64,000 nt of DNA, from contig JAUJYZ010000132.1 of NCBI GenBank assembly GCA_033675265.1, forward strand, positions 415,001-479,000. Direction: 5' to 3'. This DNA comes from Actinostola sp. cb2023. Its lineage: Eukaryota > Cnidaria > Anthozoa > Actiniaria > Actinostolidae. The position numbers were made by a program, and so were the translations under genes. Below, one piece after another: positions 22,742 through 35,900 of this stretch. How positions within the stretch are numbered: position 1 is the first letter of the stretch; each line of letters opens with the position of its first letter. The notes under the pieces are model-generated. The model was not told the origin of the DNA. It worked only from the letters and a program-made list of their open reading frames with translations, and searched no databases.

Positions 22742-23924
22742 TTAGATGTAATTCACATGGGCACCGTCTTCATCCTCAGTACTTTCCAGCGGATGTGTGG
22801 GTGAAAGTCGTGGCGAGCCTTGCGTAGATCTTGCAGTGCCATCTTTATTTACAAACACGAACTCTCTCTCCAGCGGTTCATCAGGAGTGGAGGCGTTTTT
22901 AAGATGGTTATCCTTTCTTTTGAAAACGTCGCTACTTGAAACGTTGAACGACTGGCTCACTAACAATACTCGGTTACCATGGTTACCATCACTACATAGC
23001 TGCAAAGGATTATTGGTAACTGAGCCCGTTGTGCAAGGCACAGCAGTAATATTGACAGGGTCTTTAGAATCACTAAAGTGTTCTTCTAAGTAAGAATCTA
23101 GACAACAAACCGCACGCGACTGTCCGTTACTATGAACAATGTTCGAGAATTCTTGATCGTCACATTGATCTTTGCTTCCTGTGTGAGTTTCATGAAGACT
23201 GAGTTCCTTCGAACCATTCTGAATATCTTCCGCTCCACCCATGGGGAACACTTGCCCTGTCACGCATTCCCCACTTGGTGCGTGATTACTTTTATTCTCT
23301 GATGATTCCGAATCTTCAACAGACGTAGCGTTACACCCTGGAATCGAGTTTTCTTCTGGACTCGTATTTTCACAGTGGATGTCCTTGCCGAGCAGTGGTG
23401 CTGGGATGTCCTTGCCGAGCAGTGGTGCTGGGATGTCCTTACCGAGCAGTGGTGCTGGGATGTCCTTACCGAGCAGTGGTGCTGGGATGTCCTTACCGAG
23501 CAGTGGTGCTGGGATGTCCTTACCGAGCAGTGGTGCTGGGATGTCCTTACCGAGCAGTGGTGCTGGGATGTCCTTACCGAGCAGTGGTGCTAGGATGTCC
23601 TTACCGCAGTGGTGCTGGGATGTCCTTACCGAGCCACCGAGCAGTGGTGCTGGGATGTCCTTACCGAGCAGTGGTGCTGGGATGTCCTTACCGAGCAGTG
23701 GTGCTGGGATGTCCTTACCGAGCAGTGGTACTGGGATGTCCTTACCGAGCAGTGGTGCTGGGATGTCCTTTCCAAACTGTGGTACTGGGATGTCCTTTCC
23801 AAACTGTGGTACTGGGATGTCCTTACCGAGCAGTGGTGCTGGGATGTCCTTTCCAAACTGTGGTACTGGGCGGGTCTTGTCAAATGTTGGTGCAAGTCGC
23901 ACGTTTGGAGAACTTATTTGTAAT
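22742..23924 (-). CDS. TBC1D5: Last exon of TBC1D5 with a coding 27-bp minisatellite
   Basis: The exon follows a strong acceptor (TTTGTTTCTTCACAG|). It begins LQISSPNVRL, then carries about 18 repeats of a 9-residue unit GKDIPAPLL or GKDIPVPQF (about 23375-23870), then a Ser/Asp-rich tail to the stop at 22742. One stretch near 23605-23640 contains two indels that shift the frame and then restore it (residues read GGSVRTSQHHC between normal units), so selection or luck kept the frame open. Near the C-terminus EREFVFVNKDG fits an acidic F-x-x-V LC3-interacting motif; human TBC1D5 also has a C-terminal one. A polyadenylation signal AATAAA (TTTATT at 22546-22551 on plus) lies downstream. Confidence 0.85.
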
Positions 23925-26900
23925 CTGTGAAGAAACAAAGATATCGTTAGGTTTCGTCACTATGATGTGGTTTTCATTCACACGAGTACCTGGTAGCTAT
24001 TCCTTTATCAATGTCCACGAAATCCTTTTCAGTTTCCATGGAAGAACCCCTGTAAGATAGTGTTCCCTTGAGTAGATCACGCACCTAACAAAAGACAAAC
24101 GGGACAATTTCCGCAATTTAGACTGGCATCCGGTTCTCAAGGTGGATGGGGGCGAAAATAGTTATCCACTCTTCTGCTCTTTTCGTCCTCCAACTTTGAA
24201 AAGAACAAACCTGACTCACAGTCTACTCACGATTAATTACAATACATTAAATCTCTGCTATATACATGTAGCGGCACTTCACAAGGAGTTACTTATCGCG
24301 GCGATGTTTTACTCGTTTAAGTGACTAAACCCGTTAACAGAGTACCGTACGTTGACACAGTCATTCACGCACCGTAAATGAAGGTCTGCGTCTCGCTTAG
24401 GTGACTAAACCCCTTAACGGAGTACCGTACGTTGACACAGTCATTCACGCACCCTAAATGAAGGTCTGCGTCTCATTTAGGTGACTAAACCCCTTAACGG
24501 AGTACCGTACGTTGACACAGTCATTCACGCACCCTAAATGAAGGTCTGCGTCTCATTTAGGTGACTAAACCCCTTAACGGAGTACCGTACGTTGACACAG
24601 TCATTCACGCACCCTAAATGAAGGTCTGCGTCTCATTTAGGTGACTAAACCCCTTAACGGAGTACCGTACGTTGACACAGTCATTCACGCACCGTAAATG
24701 AAGGTCTACGTCTCGCTTAGGTGACTAAACCCCTTAACGGAGTACCGTACGTTGACACAGTCATTCACGCACCGTAAATGAAGGTCTGCGTCTCATTTAG
24801 GTGACTAAAAACCCCTTAACGGAGTACCGTACGTTGACACAGTCATTCACGCACCGTAAATGAAGGTCTGCGTCTCATTTAGGTGACTAAACCCCTTAAC
24901 GGAGTACCGTACGTTGACACAGTCATTCACGCACCGTAAATGAAGGTCTGCGTCTCGCATTTAGGTGACTAAACCCCTTAACGGAGTACCGTACGTTGAC
25001 ACAGTCATTCACGCACCGTAAATGAAGGTCTCGTACGTCTCATTTAGGTGACTAAACCCTTAACGGAGTACGTACGTACGTTGACACAGTCATTCACGCA
25101 GTCATTCACCGTAAATGAAGGTCTGCGTCTCATTTAGGTGACTAAACCCCTTAACGGAGTACCGTACGTTGACACAGTCATTCACGCACACCGTAAATGA
25201 AGGTCTACGTCTCATTTAGGTGACTAAACCCCTTAACGGAGTACCGTACGTTGACACAGTCATTCACGCACCCTAAATGAAGGTCTACGTCTCATTTAGG
25301 TGACTAAACCCCTTAACGGAGTACCGTACGTTGACACAGTCATTCACGCACCGTAAATGAAGGTCTGCGTCTCATTTAGGTGACTAAACCCCTTAACGGA
25401 GTACCGTACGTTGACACAGTCATTCACGCACCGTAAATGAAGGTCTGCGTCTCATTTAGGTGACTAAACCCCTTAACGGAGTACCGTACCGTACGTTGAC
25501 ACAGTCATTCACGCACCGTAAATGAAGGTCTACGTCTCGCTTAGGTGACTAAACCCCTTAACGGAGTACCGTACGTTGACACAGTCATTCACGCACCGTA
25601 AATGAAGGTCTGCGTCTCATTTAGGTGACTAAACCCCTTAACGGAGTACCGTACGTTGACACAGTCATTCACGCACCGTAAATGAAGGTCTGCGTCTCAT
25701 TTAGGTGACTAAACCCCTTAACGGAGTACCGTACGTTGACACAGTCATTCACGCACCGTAAATGAAGGTCTGCGTCTCATTTAGGTGACTAAACCCCTTA
25801 ACGGAGTACCGTACGTTGACACAGTCATTCACGCACCGTAAATGAAGGTCTGCGTCTCATTTAGGTGACTAAACCCCTTAACGGAGTACCGTACGTTGAC
25901 ACAGTCATTCACGCACCCTAAATGAAGGTCTGCGTCTCATTTAGGTGACTAAACCCCTTAACGGAGTACCGTACGTTGACACAGTCATTCACGCACCGTA
26001 AATGAAGGTCTACGTCTCATTTAGGTGACTAAACCCCTTAACGGAGTACCGTACGTTTGACACAGTCATTACGTTTGACACGCACCGTAAATGAAGGTCT
26101 ACGTCTCATTTAGGTGACTAAACCCCTTAACGGAGTACCGTACGTTGACACAGTCATTCACGCACCGTAAATGAAGGTCTACGTCTCACTTAGGTGACTA
26201 AACCCCTTAACGGAGTACCGTACGTTGACACAGTCATTCACGCACCGTAAATGAAGGTCTAAGTCTCCGCTTAAGTGTAGTAGTTTACGACTACACTATA
26301 GGACACATAGTCATCAGTTTACAGGAGAGTCACGAGTTAGCCAGGAGATAACTGACCTGCTTAACTCCTGCCAGGGACAGATACACTACGTCACGATCTG
26401 CCTCGGTGTCTTTCATGACTTCTTCCTGTAGTAGACCTACAATGAAGTGAGCCCTCATTCCGTTAGCATTACTCCTCCCATGCTCGCCCCATTCCCCTCG
26501 CGTCTTATTCCTTTTGTCCCAGTCTCCAGATACTTGAGCTCCTCTTGGCGGCGTTGCGTAAATACAGATTCCTGCCGACATTTGCGCGAGTCACTTTATA
26601 TCCATGTTCCGCTTACCTATATACGAGTCTAACTTTCGTCCACAGTACAAGTATAAACCCTGCATTCTCTCTATTTCGGTATTCATATGGGAAACCTGAA
26701 CCTGAAGCCTTTGATGGTCCTATATAACAATGCAACAATGAACAAGGGTTAGGGTATAGCACTCGTGTACAATGTAGGGTTAGGGTATAGTGTACAATGT
26801 AGGGTTAGGAATAGTGTACAATGTAGGGTTAGGGTATAGTACTAGTGTACAATGTAGGGTTAGGGTATAGTGTACAATGTAGGGTTAGGAATAGTGTACA

Positions 26901-29900
26901 ATGTAGGGTTAGGATATAGTACTAGTGTACAATGTAGGGTTAGGGTATAGTACTAGTGTACAATGTAGGGTTAGGGTATAGTACTAGTGTACAATAGTAG
27001 GGTTAGGATATAGTGTACAATGTAGGGTTAGGAATAGTGTACAATGTAGGGTTAGGGTATAGTGTACAATGTAGGGTTAGGGTATAGTACTAGTGTACAA
27101 TGTAGGGTTAGGGTATAGTGTACAATGTAGGGTTAGGGTATAGTACTAGTGTACAATGTAGGGTTAGGAATAGTGTACAATGTCATTCACTACCGAAAAA
27201 AGGGTTAGGGTATAGTACTAGTGTACAATGTAGGGTTAGGGTATAGTGTACAATGTAGGGTTAGGGTATAGTACTAGTGTACAATGTAGGGTTAGGGTAT
27301 AGTGTACAATGTAGGGTTAGGGTATAGTACTACAATGTACAATGTAGGGTTAGGAATAGTGTACAATGTAGGGTTAGGGTATAGTACTAGTGTACAATGT
27401 AGGGTTAGGGTATAGTGTACAATGTAGGGTTAGGGTATAGTACTAGTGTACAATGTAGGGTTAGGGTATAGTGTACAATGTAGGGTTAGGGTATCCATGT
27501 TCTAGTGTACAATGTAGGGTTAGGGTATAGTACTAGTGTACAATGTAGGGTTAGGGTATAGTACTAGTGTACAATGTAGGGTTAGGATATAGTACTAGTG
27601 TACAATGTAGGGTTAGGGTATAGTACTAGTGTACAATGTAGGGTTAGGGTAATTTTTACAGTGTACAATGTAGGGTTAGGAATAGTGTACAATGTAGGGT
27701 CATAAGTCAGTGGCAATTTCACTTTATTGCGGTGCAATTGCTGGTCGGATAACGGCAATTCCACCAAAACAACGGCAATCCCACCACGCATAAATTATCT
27801 TTACCCTGGGTTGTGAAATTGCCGTTTTATGGTGCAATTGCCAATTTTCGGCTTGCAGACGATGCAATTGCCGTTTTCAAAAGACTTAGCTGGTTTTTTT
27901 CATTTTTTATTATTTTTTAATATCTTTCACCATTTGTTTTAGAGCAGGGTTTGGCTATATCAACGTTCTGTTAATGCTATTGGGTAGCACTTGGACCAAT
28001 GTGTCCACTAATTTTGTGCATGACCCCTGTGACCTCACAGTCAGGGAGTTATCTTACGTCAAACATGGCAGAAGGTCGACTTTGGACGAAGTTTAAGTCG
28101 ATTTTCTATTGGAAAATAGTCCGAATTTATTGAATATTATTCCATATTTGGATAGCCCTTCGACAGTAGCTGAACTTAGATGGAGTGATAGATGCAAATT
28201 ATTCATGAGGATGACTTAGAAATCCTCGATTGATTTTGACTAAGTATATGTCTATTTTTAAGGCCCTTCTTGACCTTTAAATGAAATTCTGATGCAACAG
28301 TTGTGTAGCCCTTGGTCAGTAGTGCTTACCCTACTACTCAGTTTGTTCAGTTAGTAAGTTAGATTTCGAGATATTTCACTCTGAAAAAGGGTCAAAAGTG
28401 GTTTTATCCAAAGTTTGAGCTTTCGTAGCTCAATGGATATTGATTTAACTTCTTTGCTCTTCCAGCATTATGATCACTGGTCGATGGTGTTAATTGTCAG
28501 TAAGGTAGAATTATTCAAAATATTCAAAGAATCAGTGTGCAAATGACCAGAACTTCTTCAAATGTTCACATCGAAAAAAAGGTGAAAAGGCTAAGTGTAA
28601 GGGGTAATCTATGGGGATCAAATGTGTTGCATTTCAAACGTACTATGTAATGGTATATTCAATTACTTCAAAAACTGTTAAATTTGGTAGATATATATAA
28701 TATCCACCTTACACTTGAATCAATCATTTTTTTGTCATCGTGAAAATGAAGGCCTGCCAATGGTCAGTACATACCATAAATATAGTCCACTTTCATTTAA
28801 TACTGAATATCTTACAGAATATTCATTCTTTTTTTTTTCATTTTTTGGTCACCAGAAGTGATGGTGACCAAGTTTATCACCCTATAAGTCATAGAAGCTT
28901 ATAAGCTACAAACTCTAAACTTCGGTTGTGTGATTCTGACATACTGCCCTACAATGGCTATTTATATCAGCTCCAGAAAGTATAAGGAAAGGACGCAGGA
29001 TTAGCCCAAAATCGGTACTTCGATCGAAAAAAATTGGAAAAAAAGTTTCTAAGTGCCACTCCACAAAAGTCAAAGTTTGAGGTCGATTATATATAGGATA
29101 ATCGATTACCCTGGAATGCGCACTATGGTGGTTGGATAGACCACCGTCCATAGTCTTCCTAGTCGGAGGTTCAAAAGCGGAAAAGGCTTGGTTACCCAGG
29201 TACAGTGGACCAAAGTAGGTAAAAATGGACTTTTGAACCTATCATAACTTTTTTTCTGGTAAGGTAATTTGAAATCTAATGGCATAGATGTATACCATGC
29301 ATCGAGTAGAACAATTCTACCCGGATAGGTCATGAATCGGGGGGGGGTACCCTAGGGTCGAAAAAGTACCCTCCACTTGAAAAAATAGAAATCGTTCCAA
29401 TTTGAAAAATATTGCCTCAATCCTGTGTGAGATCCATATACAATGTTGAGAGGGAGGGTCTACGTACCATGGCATCCACCGCTGACCCAAATCTGTAAAT
29501 GCGAATATTTTATAGAGTTTACAAAATTGGCATATATATATAATTGGGGATTTAACTTTTTCGATGTTTTTTTTTTGGAAGGCGTAGCCCTAATTAACAT
29601 AAGGCATGTGTAGGAATATGATTAGAATAAATTAAATTTCAATGGTCGAAAACATTCAAATACAAATACGCATTGAAATTTTAATGAAATCTCTTGTTGC
29701 TCCAAGCATTTTAGAGAACTCGTGGATGTACATTCATATGTGGAAGCACGACGTGATTGGTTGAAAATTGAAGGAGATACCGATTTTCAAAGTATGACTA
29801 TTCGAACATCCATATTAAATTCAGGTTTTCGAAATATCCACTTCTAAGACCGTTAGCGTACTCTCAGGACTTCGTGCTTTACTGTAGTAGTAAAAGAATT

Positions 29901-32900
29901 GGGATTCAAGCAATATTTCGGGTAGAAAGTAATTTTTAAATTTATTATTTTTTTGGACTTTTGACCAATTTCTTTAAAAAAATCATATCTGCTCAGAGTT
30001 TGCAAGGTAGTAGATCCCACTTACAGGTTAAGTGTGCACCATTATGGTGCACCCACATGCCAAGTTTGGTTGGCATATATTGAAATATCGTGACGTCATT
30101 GGCGAAAAACCGTCGAATTTTGACTTTTTTTAGAAATCGCGCTTAAATCAGAGTTTTAACCAAGGAACTTCTAGATGATTGCAAGTAACGTAAGAATAAC
30201 ATGTCTACATCATATATTAAAGTCGCAAAGTTTCATTGAAATCCATAGCCGGAATAGTGAGTACAAGTTGACCTAAGTTCGAAAAGTCGAAATGGCAATT
30301 CCACCGCTACTTTTAACCTTTCATTTTTCTCCATGATGCATTTCGAATTGCCGAAAGAGATATATACACAAAATGATGCCTGACATAGTTACAACAATAC
30401 TGCGTTAACAGATTTGACAAAAAAAATAATTGGAATTTATTTCAGATTTTTGAATTTTTTTTATTTTTTATTCAAACAAATCAATAAAAAAATTAATATT
30501 CATAATTCTTACAAATGATATCCATAAAAAAATGCTACGTTTCAAGACGCATATCATACTAGAAAAGCTAAGGTCTAGCTATTTTAAATCATGGAGAAAA
30601 ACGCCTTAGAAAAAATCCATGGTGGAATTGCCGTTCCCAAAAATGGGATTTTTTCGATTTCTCCATGAAGGATTGCTCCGATCAGGTCATACTATACCTT
30701 GTTGGAAAGGCATTTTCTTACTGAACATCACAGTCCTTACCAGTTCGAAATTAGATGAATCCTTGATTTTATATTAAGGTTTTAATAAAATCGATAAAGT
30801 TGAGATTCCATCAAAAAATGAATGTCTATGAGGATATACACTAACCCCTAGTACCTTTCCACTGACCCTGGTTATAAATTTTCTATTGCAGGGGTTAAAC
30901 TGAAACTCTACTATATGATAGAGGAAGGATAGATGTACACGCTCTGCCTACTAACTTTTCGATTGACCCAATAGGAGAGCCAGGGTAAAAGGTCAAAGTT
31001 GACCCCAAAAAAAGTCAAAATGACTTTTTCGAGAAGGGATAACTCCTTGGGGTTTTGACCGATTGACTTCATATTCTACCCTAGGATACTACATCTCAAA
31101 AGGAAGATTTTGATCAATAACAATTCCAAAAATTTTAGGAATTTCAGGTATTTTGCAAATCAAAGGTGGAGTTGCCGGTAAAACCGGCAATTCCACCGTA
31201 GTCTTATGATTAGGGGTATAGTACTAGTGTACAATGTAGGGTTAGGGTATAGTGTACAATGTAGGGTTAGGATATAGTGTACAATGTAGGGTTAGGGTAT
31301 AGTACTAGTGTACAATGTAGGGTTAGGGTGTACAATGTACTAGGGTGTAGTACTAGTGTACAATGTAGGGTTAGGGTATAGTGTACAATGTAGGGTTAGG
31401 GTATAGTGTACAATGTAGGGTTAGGGTATAGTACTAGTGTACAATGTAGGGTTAGGGTATAGTGTACAATGTAGGGTTAGGATATAGTGTACAATGTAGG
31501 GTTAGGGTATAGTACTAGTGTACAATGTAGGGTTAGGGTATAGTACTAGTGTACAATGTAGGGTTAGGGTGTAGTACTAGTGTACAATGTAGGGTTAGGG
31601 TATAGTGTACAATGTAGGGTTAGGAATAGTGTACAATGTAGGGTTAGGGTATAGTGTACAATGTAGGGTTAGGGTATAGTGTACAATGTAGGGTTAGGGT
31701 ATAGTGTACAATGTAGGGTTAGGGTATAGTGTACAATGTAGGGTTAGGGTATAGTACTAGTGTACAATGTAGGGTTAGGGTATAGTACTAGTGTACAATG
31801 TAGGGTTAGGGTATAGTACTAGTGTACAATGTAGGGTTAGGGTAATTTTTATAGTGTACAATGTAGGGTTAGGGTATAGTGTACAATGTAGGGTTAGGGT
31901 ATAGTGTACAATGTAGGGTTAGGGTATAGTGTACAATGTAGGGTTAGGGTATAGTGTACAATGTGGGGTTAGGGTATAGTACTACTAACCTTCTCCAGTT
32001 CCTCGACCCTTTGGCGCGATCGAGACCTGGGACGAGTAAGCTTGGTCTTGATTTCATTGCTTAATGACTTCATTGTCCGCCCAGGATTTGATCCCGTTGA
32101 ATCGGTGCGATCTCTCGCTAATGGAGGTGACGACAGAGGGTCCGGTCTTGTTGCTCTTTGCGGTTTATTAATCATTTCTGAACAAATGAAATACGTTACA
32201 AGGTACGTCGATACGTCGATGCATTATCTAAAGCATGGGTATGAAGGAGATCAAGTCTGTACTTTGGAAAGCGTTATCAAAAGTTTAGGTATTCGGTGAA
32301 AACGATATCGTCGCCGTGTGAATGCCCCATAAAACGCATAAATATGTTTGCGTGTTTAAAGACGAGTCCAGACGTATCCGGATATTTTTGAATCCTCCCT
32401 CTACTCTACTCTACTCTACTCTACTCTACTCTATACCTATCTACCTATCGACTCTACTCCCCCCTCTACTCTACTGTATTCCTATCTACCTATCGACTCT
32501 ACTCTATACCTATCTACCTATCGACTCTACTCCCCCCTCTACTCTACTCTATACCTATCTACCTATCGACTCTACTCTATACTTATCTACCTATCGACTC
32601 TACTCTATACCTATCTACCTATCGACTCTACTCTATACCTATCTACCAATCGACTCTACTCCCCCCTCTACTCTACTCTATACCTATCTACCTATCGACT
32701 CTACTCTATACTTATCTACCTATCGACTCTACTCTATACCTATCTACCTATCGACTCTACTCTATACCTATCTACCAATCGACTCTACTCCCCCCTCTAC
32801 TCTACTCTATACCTATCTACCTATCGACTCTACTCCCCCCTCTACTCTACTCTATACCTATCTACCTATCGACTCTACTCCCCCCTCTACTCTACTCTAT

Positions 32901-35900
32901 ACCTATCTACCTATCGACTCTACTCTATACCTATCTACCTATCGACTCTACTCCCCCCCTCTACTCTACACCTATCTACCTATCGACTCTACTCCCCCCT
33001 CTACTCTACTCTATACCTATCTACCTATCGACTCTACTCCCCCTTCTACTCTACTCTATACCTATCTACCTATCGACTCTACTCTATACCTATCTACCTA
33101 TCGACTCTATACCTATCTACCTATCGACTCTACTCCCCCCTCTACTCTACTCTATACCTATCTATCTATCTATCGACTCTACTCCCCCCTCTACTCTACT
33201 CTATACCTATCTACCTACCGACTCTACTCCCCCCTCTACTCTACTCTATACCTATCTACCTATCGACTCTACTCCCCCATCTACTCTACTCTATACCTAT
33301 CTACCTATCGACTCTACTCTATACCTATCTACCTATCGACTCTACTCTATACCTATCTACCTATCGACTCTACTCCCCCCTCTACTCTACTCTATACCTA
33401 TCTACCTATCGACTCTACTCCCCCATCTACTCTACTCTATACCTATCTACCTATCGACTCTACTCTATACCTATCTACCTATCGACTCTACTCTATACCT
33501 ATCTACCTATCGACTCTACTCCCCCCTCTACTCTACTCTATACCTATCTACCTATCGACTCTACTCCCCCCTCTACTCTACTCTATACGGCCACGCGCAC
33601 GGTGTTGGTGACCATGTTTTCTAATTTTATGGTCTAACGCTATATCAAGCTCCACAATTTATTGAATATAAACGGGAATAAGCTTAATTCTTAACCATAT
33701 GCACATAAGTTAATGTGCATTAAGGTTTACGACTTAAAATTACAAAAAGAGAACGATAAGATACTAATTATGACGAATTTCCAAAATCAATCTTTGTAAT
33801 TTTGCTCATTTTTTAGCGTTTTTGGACACTGATCAAAATATCTAAATTGAGGTTTGTGAAAAATAAACGTCATGAAATTAGAAATACCTAAGTGAAGTAT
33901 GGTGCACATTAATTGTAGTTTCTTTTCTCTCTGACAATTTTCGTTTTTGTTGCGACGATCTCAAACAAAACAATCATTTGTAGCGTTAGACTGTCAAAAT
34001 ATCGCCATTTTCACCCATCGTGCCCTCATGACCGCATCGAGCATCGAGCTCCGATGCACGAATATCGTGCCTTTCAAGATTTCCATCGAGCCGACATCGA
34101 GCCTTGATGTTTTGGCACGATGAAGGCTCGATGTAGGCTCGATGTAGGCTCGATGCTGGCTCGATGTAGGCTCGATGTAGGCTCGATGCGAGCACGATAC
34201 GTAGGCTCGATGTAGGCTCGATGTCTAGGCTCGATGCGAACACGATACGTAGGCTCGATGTGGGCTCGATGTAGGCTCGATGCGAGCACGATACGTAGGC
34301 TCGATGTGGGCTCGATGTAGATGTAGGCTCGATGCGAGCACGATACGTAGGCTCGATGTAGGCTCGATGCGAGCACGATACGTAGGCTCGATGCGAGGAG
34401 AATGCGAGCATGATACATGTCTAGCGGTTGTTGACTCGATGCGAGCACGATACATGTCTAGCGGTTGTGATGATGATGGTAATCTTTATGTTAAATACGG
34501 TGTCTCTTCAAAATCCGTGCTCTTCCAGAGACCGTATATAATAATATTAAAGTTCTAAACTCGATGCGAGCACGATACACACTTAGCAGCGGCCATTTAT
34601 GGCTTCCTGCACGCGTTGGGCTTCCTGTGACAAAAGTTTCAATTCCCTGGGCTTCCTGTGGTATAGTTATCAAGATGGCCACCGTGCCTGCGTACTCGAC
34701 GGGAAATTGTTTTGGTCTTTGTTGTCTTTCATTTTTTTATAATCGTTCGTTCAGAAGGCAAGTTTGAAAACTACCTGTTTACTTTTGCATTGTTCTAATC
34801 TTTCCGATTCGCCGGTAAAATACCGTTCCAGATGAGGATTCGACTGCAAAACACATTTGTTTATTGAATAAACAACAGAAAGCTTTGATTTAATGGTTAT
34901 GCTCGATATGAAGGCCCGATGCTCGGTCTGGCAGGCTCGATGCTCGGCACGGTTGGCTGGAATTAAAAAATGGCATGAACGAGGAACGATCAAGGCTCGA
35001 TGAATGCTCGATCTGAAGGCTCGATGCAATGCTCGATGTAGGCGAAAAGTAGGCTCGATGTGAGCACGATCAAGGCTCGATGTAGGCTCGATCTGAAGGC
35101 TCGATCTGAAGGCTCGATGCAATGCTCGATGTAAGCACGATCTAGGCTCGATGTAGGCTCGATGTAGGCTCGATGTAGGCACGATCAAGGCTCGATCTAA
35201 TTTGAAACATGCACGGTCTGTGCACGATGATCGGAGCGTGCCTCGATGCTCGATAATGGTGCACGTTTGATGCACGGTCTCGATGCTCGATGTAGTTGCA
35301 AATTTTATGCAAAGCTGGTGGTCACCAACACCGTGCGCGTAGCCATACCTATCTACCTATCGACTCTACTCCCCCCTCTACTCTACTCTATACCTATCTA
35401 CCTATCGACTATACTCTATACCTATCTACCTATCGACTCTACTCCCCCCTCTACTCTACTCTATACCTATCTACCTATCGACTCTACTCCCCCCTCTACT
35501 CTACTCTATACCTATCTACCTATCGACTCTACTCCCCCTTCTACTCTACTCTATACCTATCTACCTATCGACTCTACTCTATACCTATCTACCTATCGAC
35601 TCTACTTGATAATGATATCAGACCGGACATAGAAACGTCGCTTGCAAACATTATTTCAGTTCTAAACATATAGCTACAGCCAGGAGTTTGGTGAGGATAG
35701 TTTCTGAGAATAAACAAATCTGATAGTTTACCTTTTGTTTGTACACTGTCCGTTTGTTCTTGTTTGTTAGATGGAAGTCCCGCGAGTTTCGGCTCCACAA
35801 ATGGCGTGTATCGCTTCGTGAAGTTGGTCAGTGCTGAGTGCGGACGACGCGGAGTTGCAGTTTTCTGTGAATTGGTAAACATATTGTCCAGTCTGTAAGC

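Noticed and set aside
23379..24060. 183-221 codon plus-strand frames opposite the TBC1D5 last exon
   Set aside because: They are shadows of the 27-bp coding minisatellite; the minus frame has the acceptor, phase and non-repetitive flanks.
24312..26276. CRISPR-like regular array
   Set aside because: The 80-bp units are contiguous with no unique spacers, in a eukaryotic intron.
26736..31985. True chromosome end or telomere
   Set aside because: The hexamers are embedded in a longer unit and the array is flanked on both sides by exons of one gene.
32322..33611. 429-codon plus-strand open frame
   Set aside because: It consists of CTATACCTATCTACCTAT minisatellite units that happen to lack stops; no splice or family support.
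35589..35731. Alternative TBC1D5 C-terminus by reading past the donor at 35732
   Set aside because: The downstream exons 31990-32177 to 22742-23924 continue in exact phase and carry coherent protein, so the read-through stop in the minisatellite is probably not the main product.
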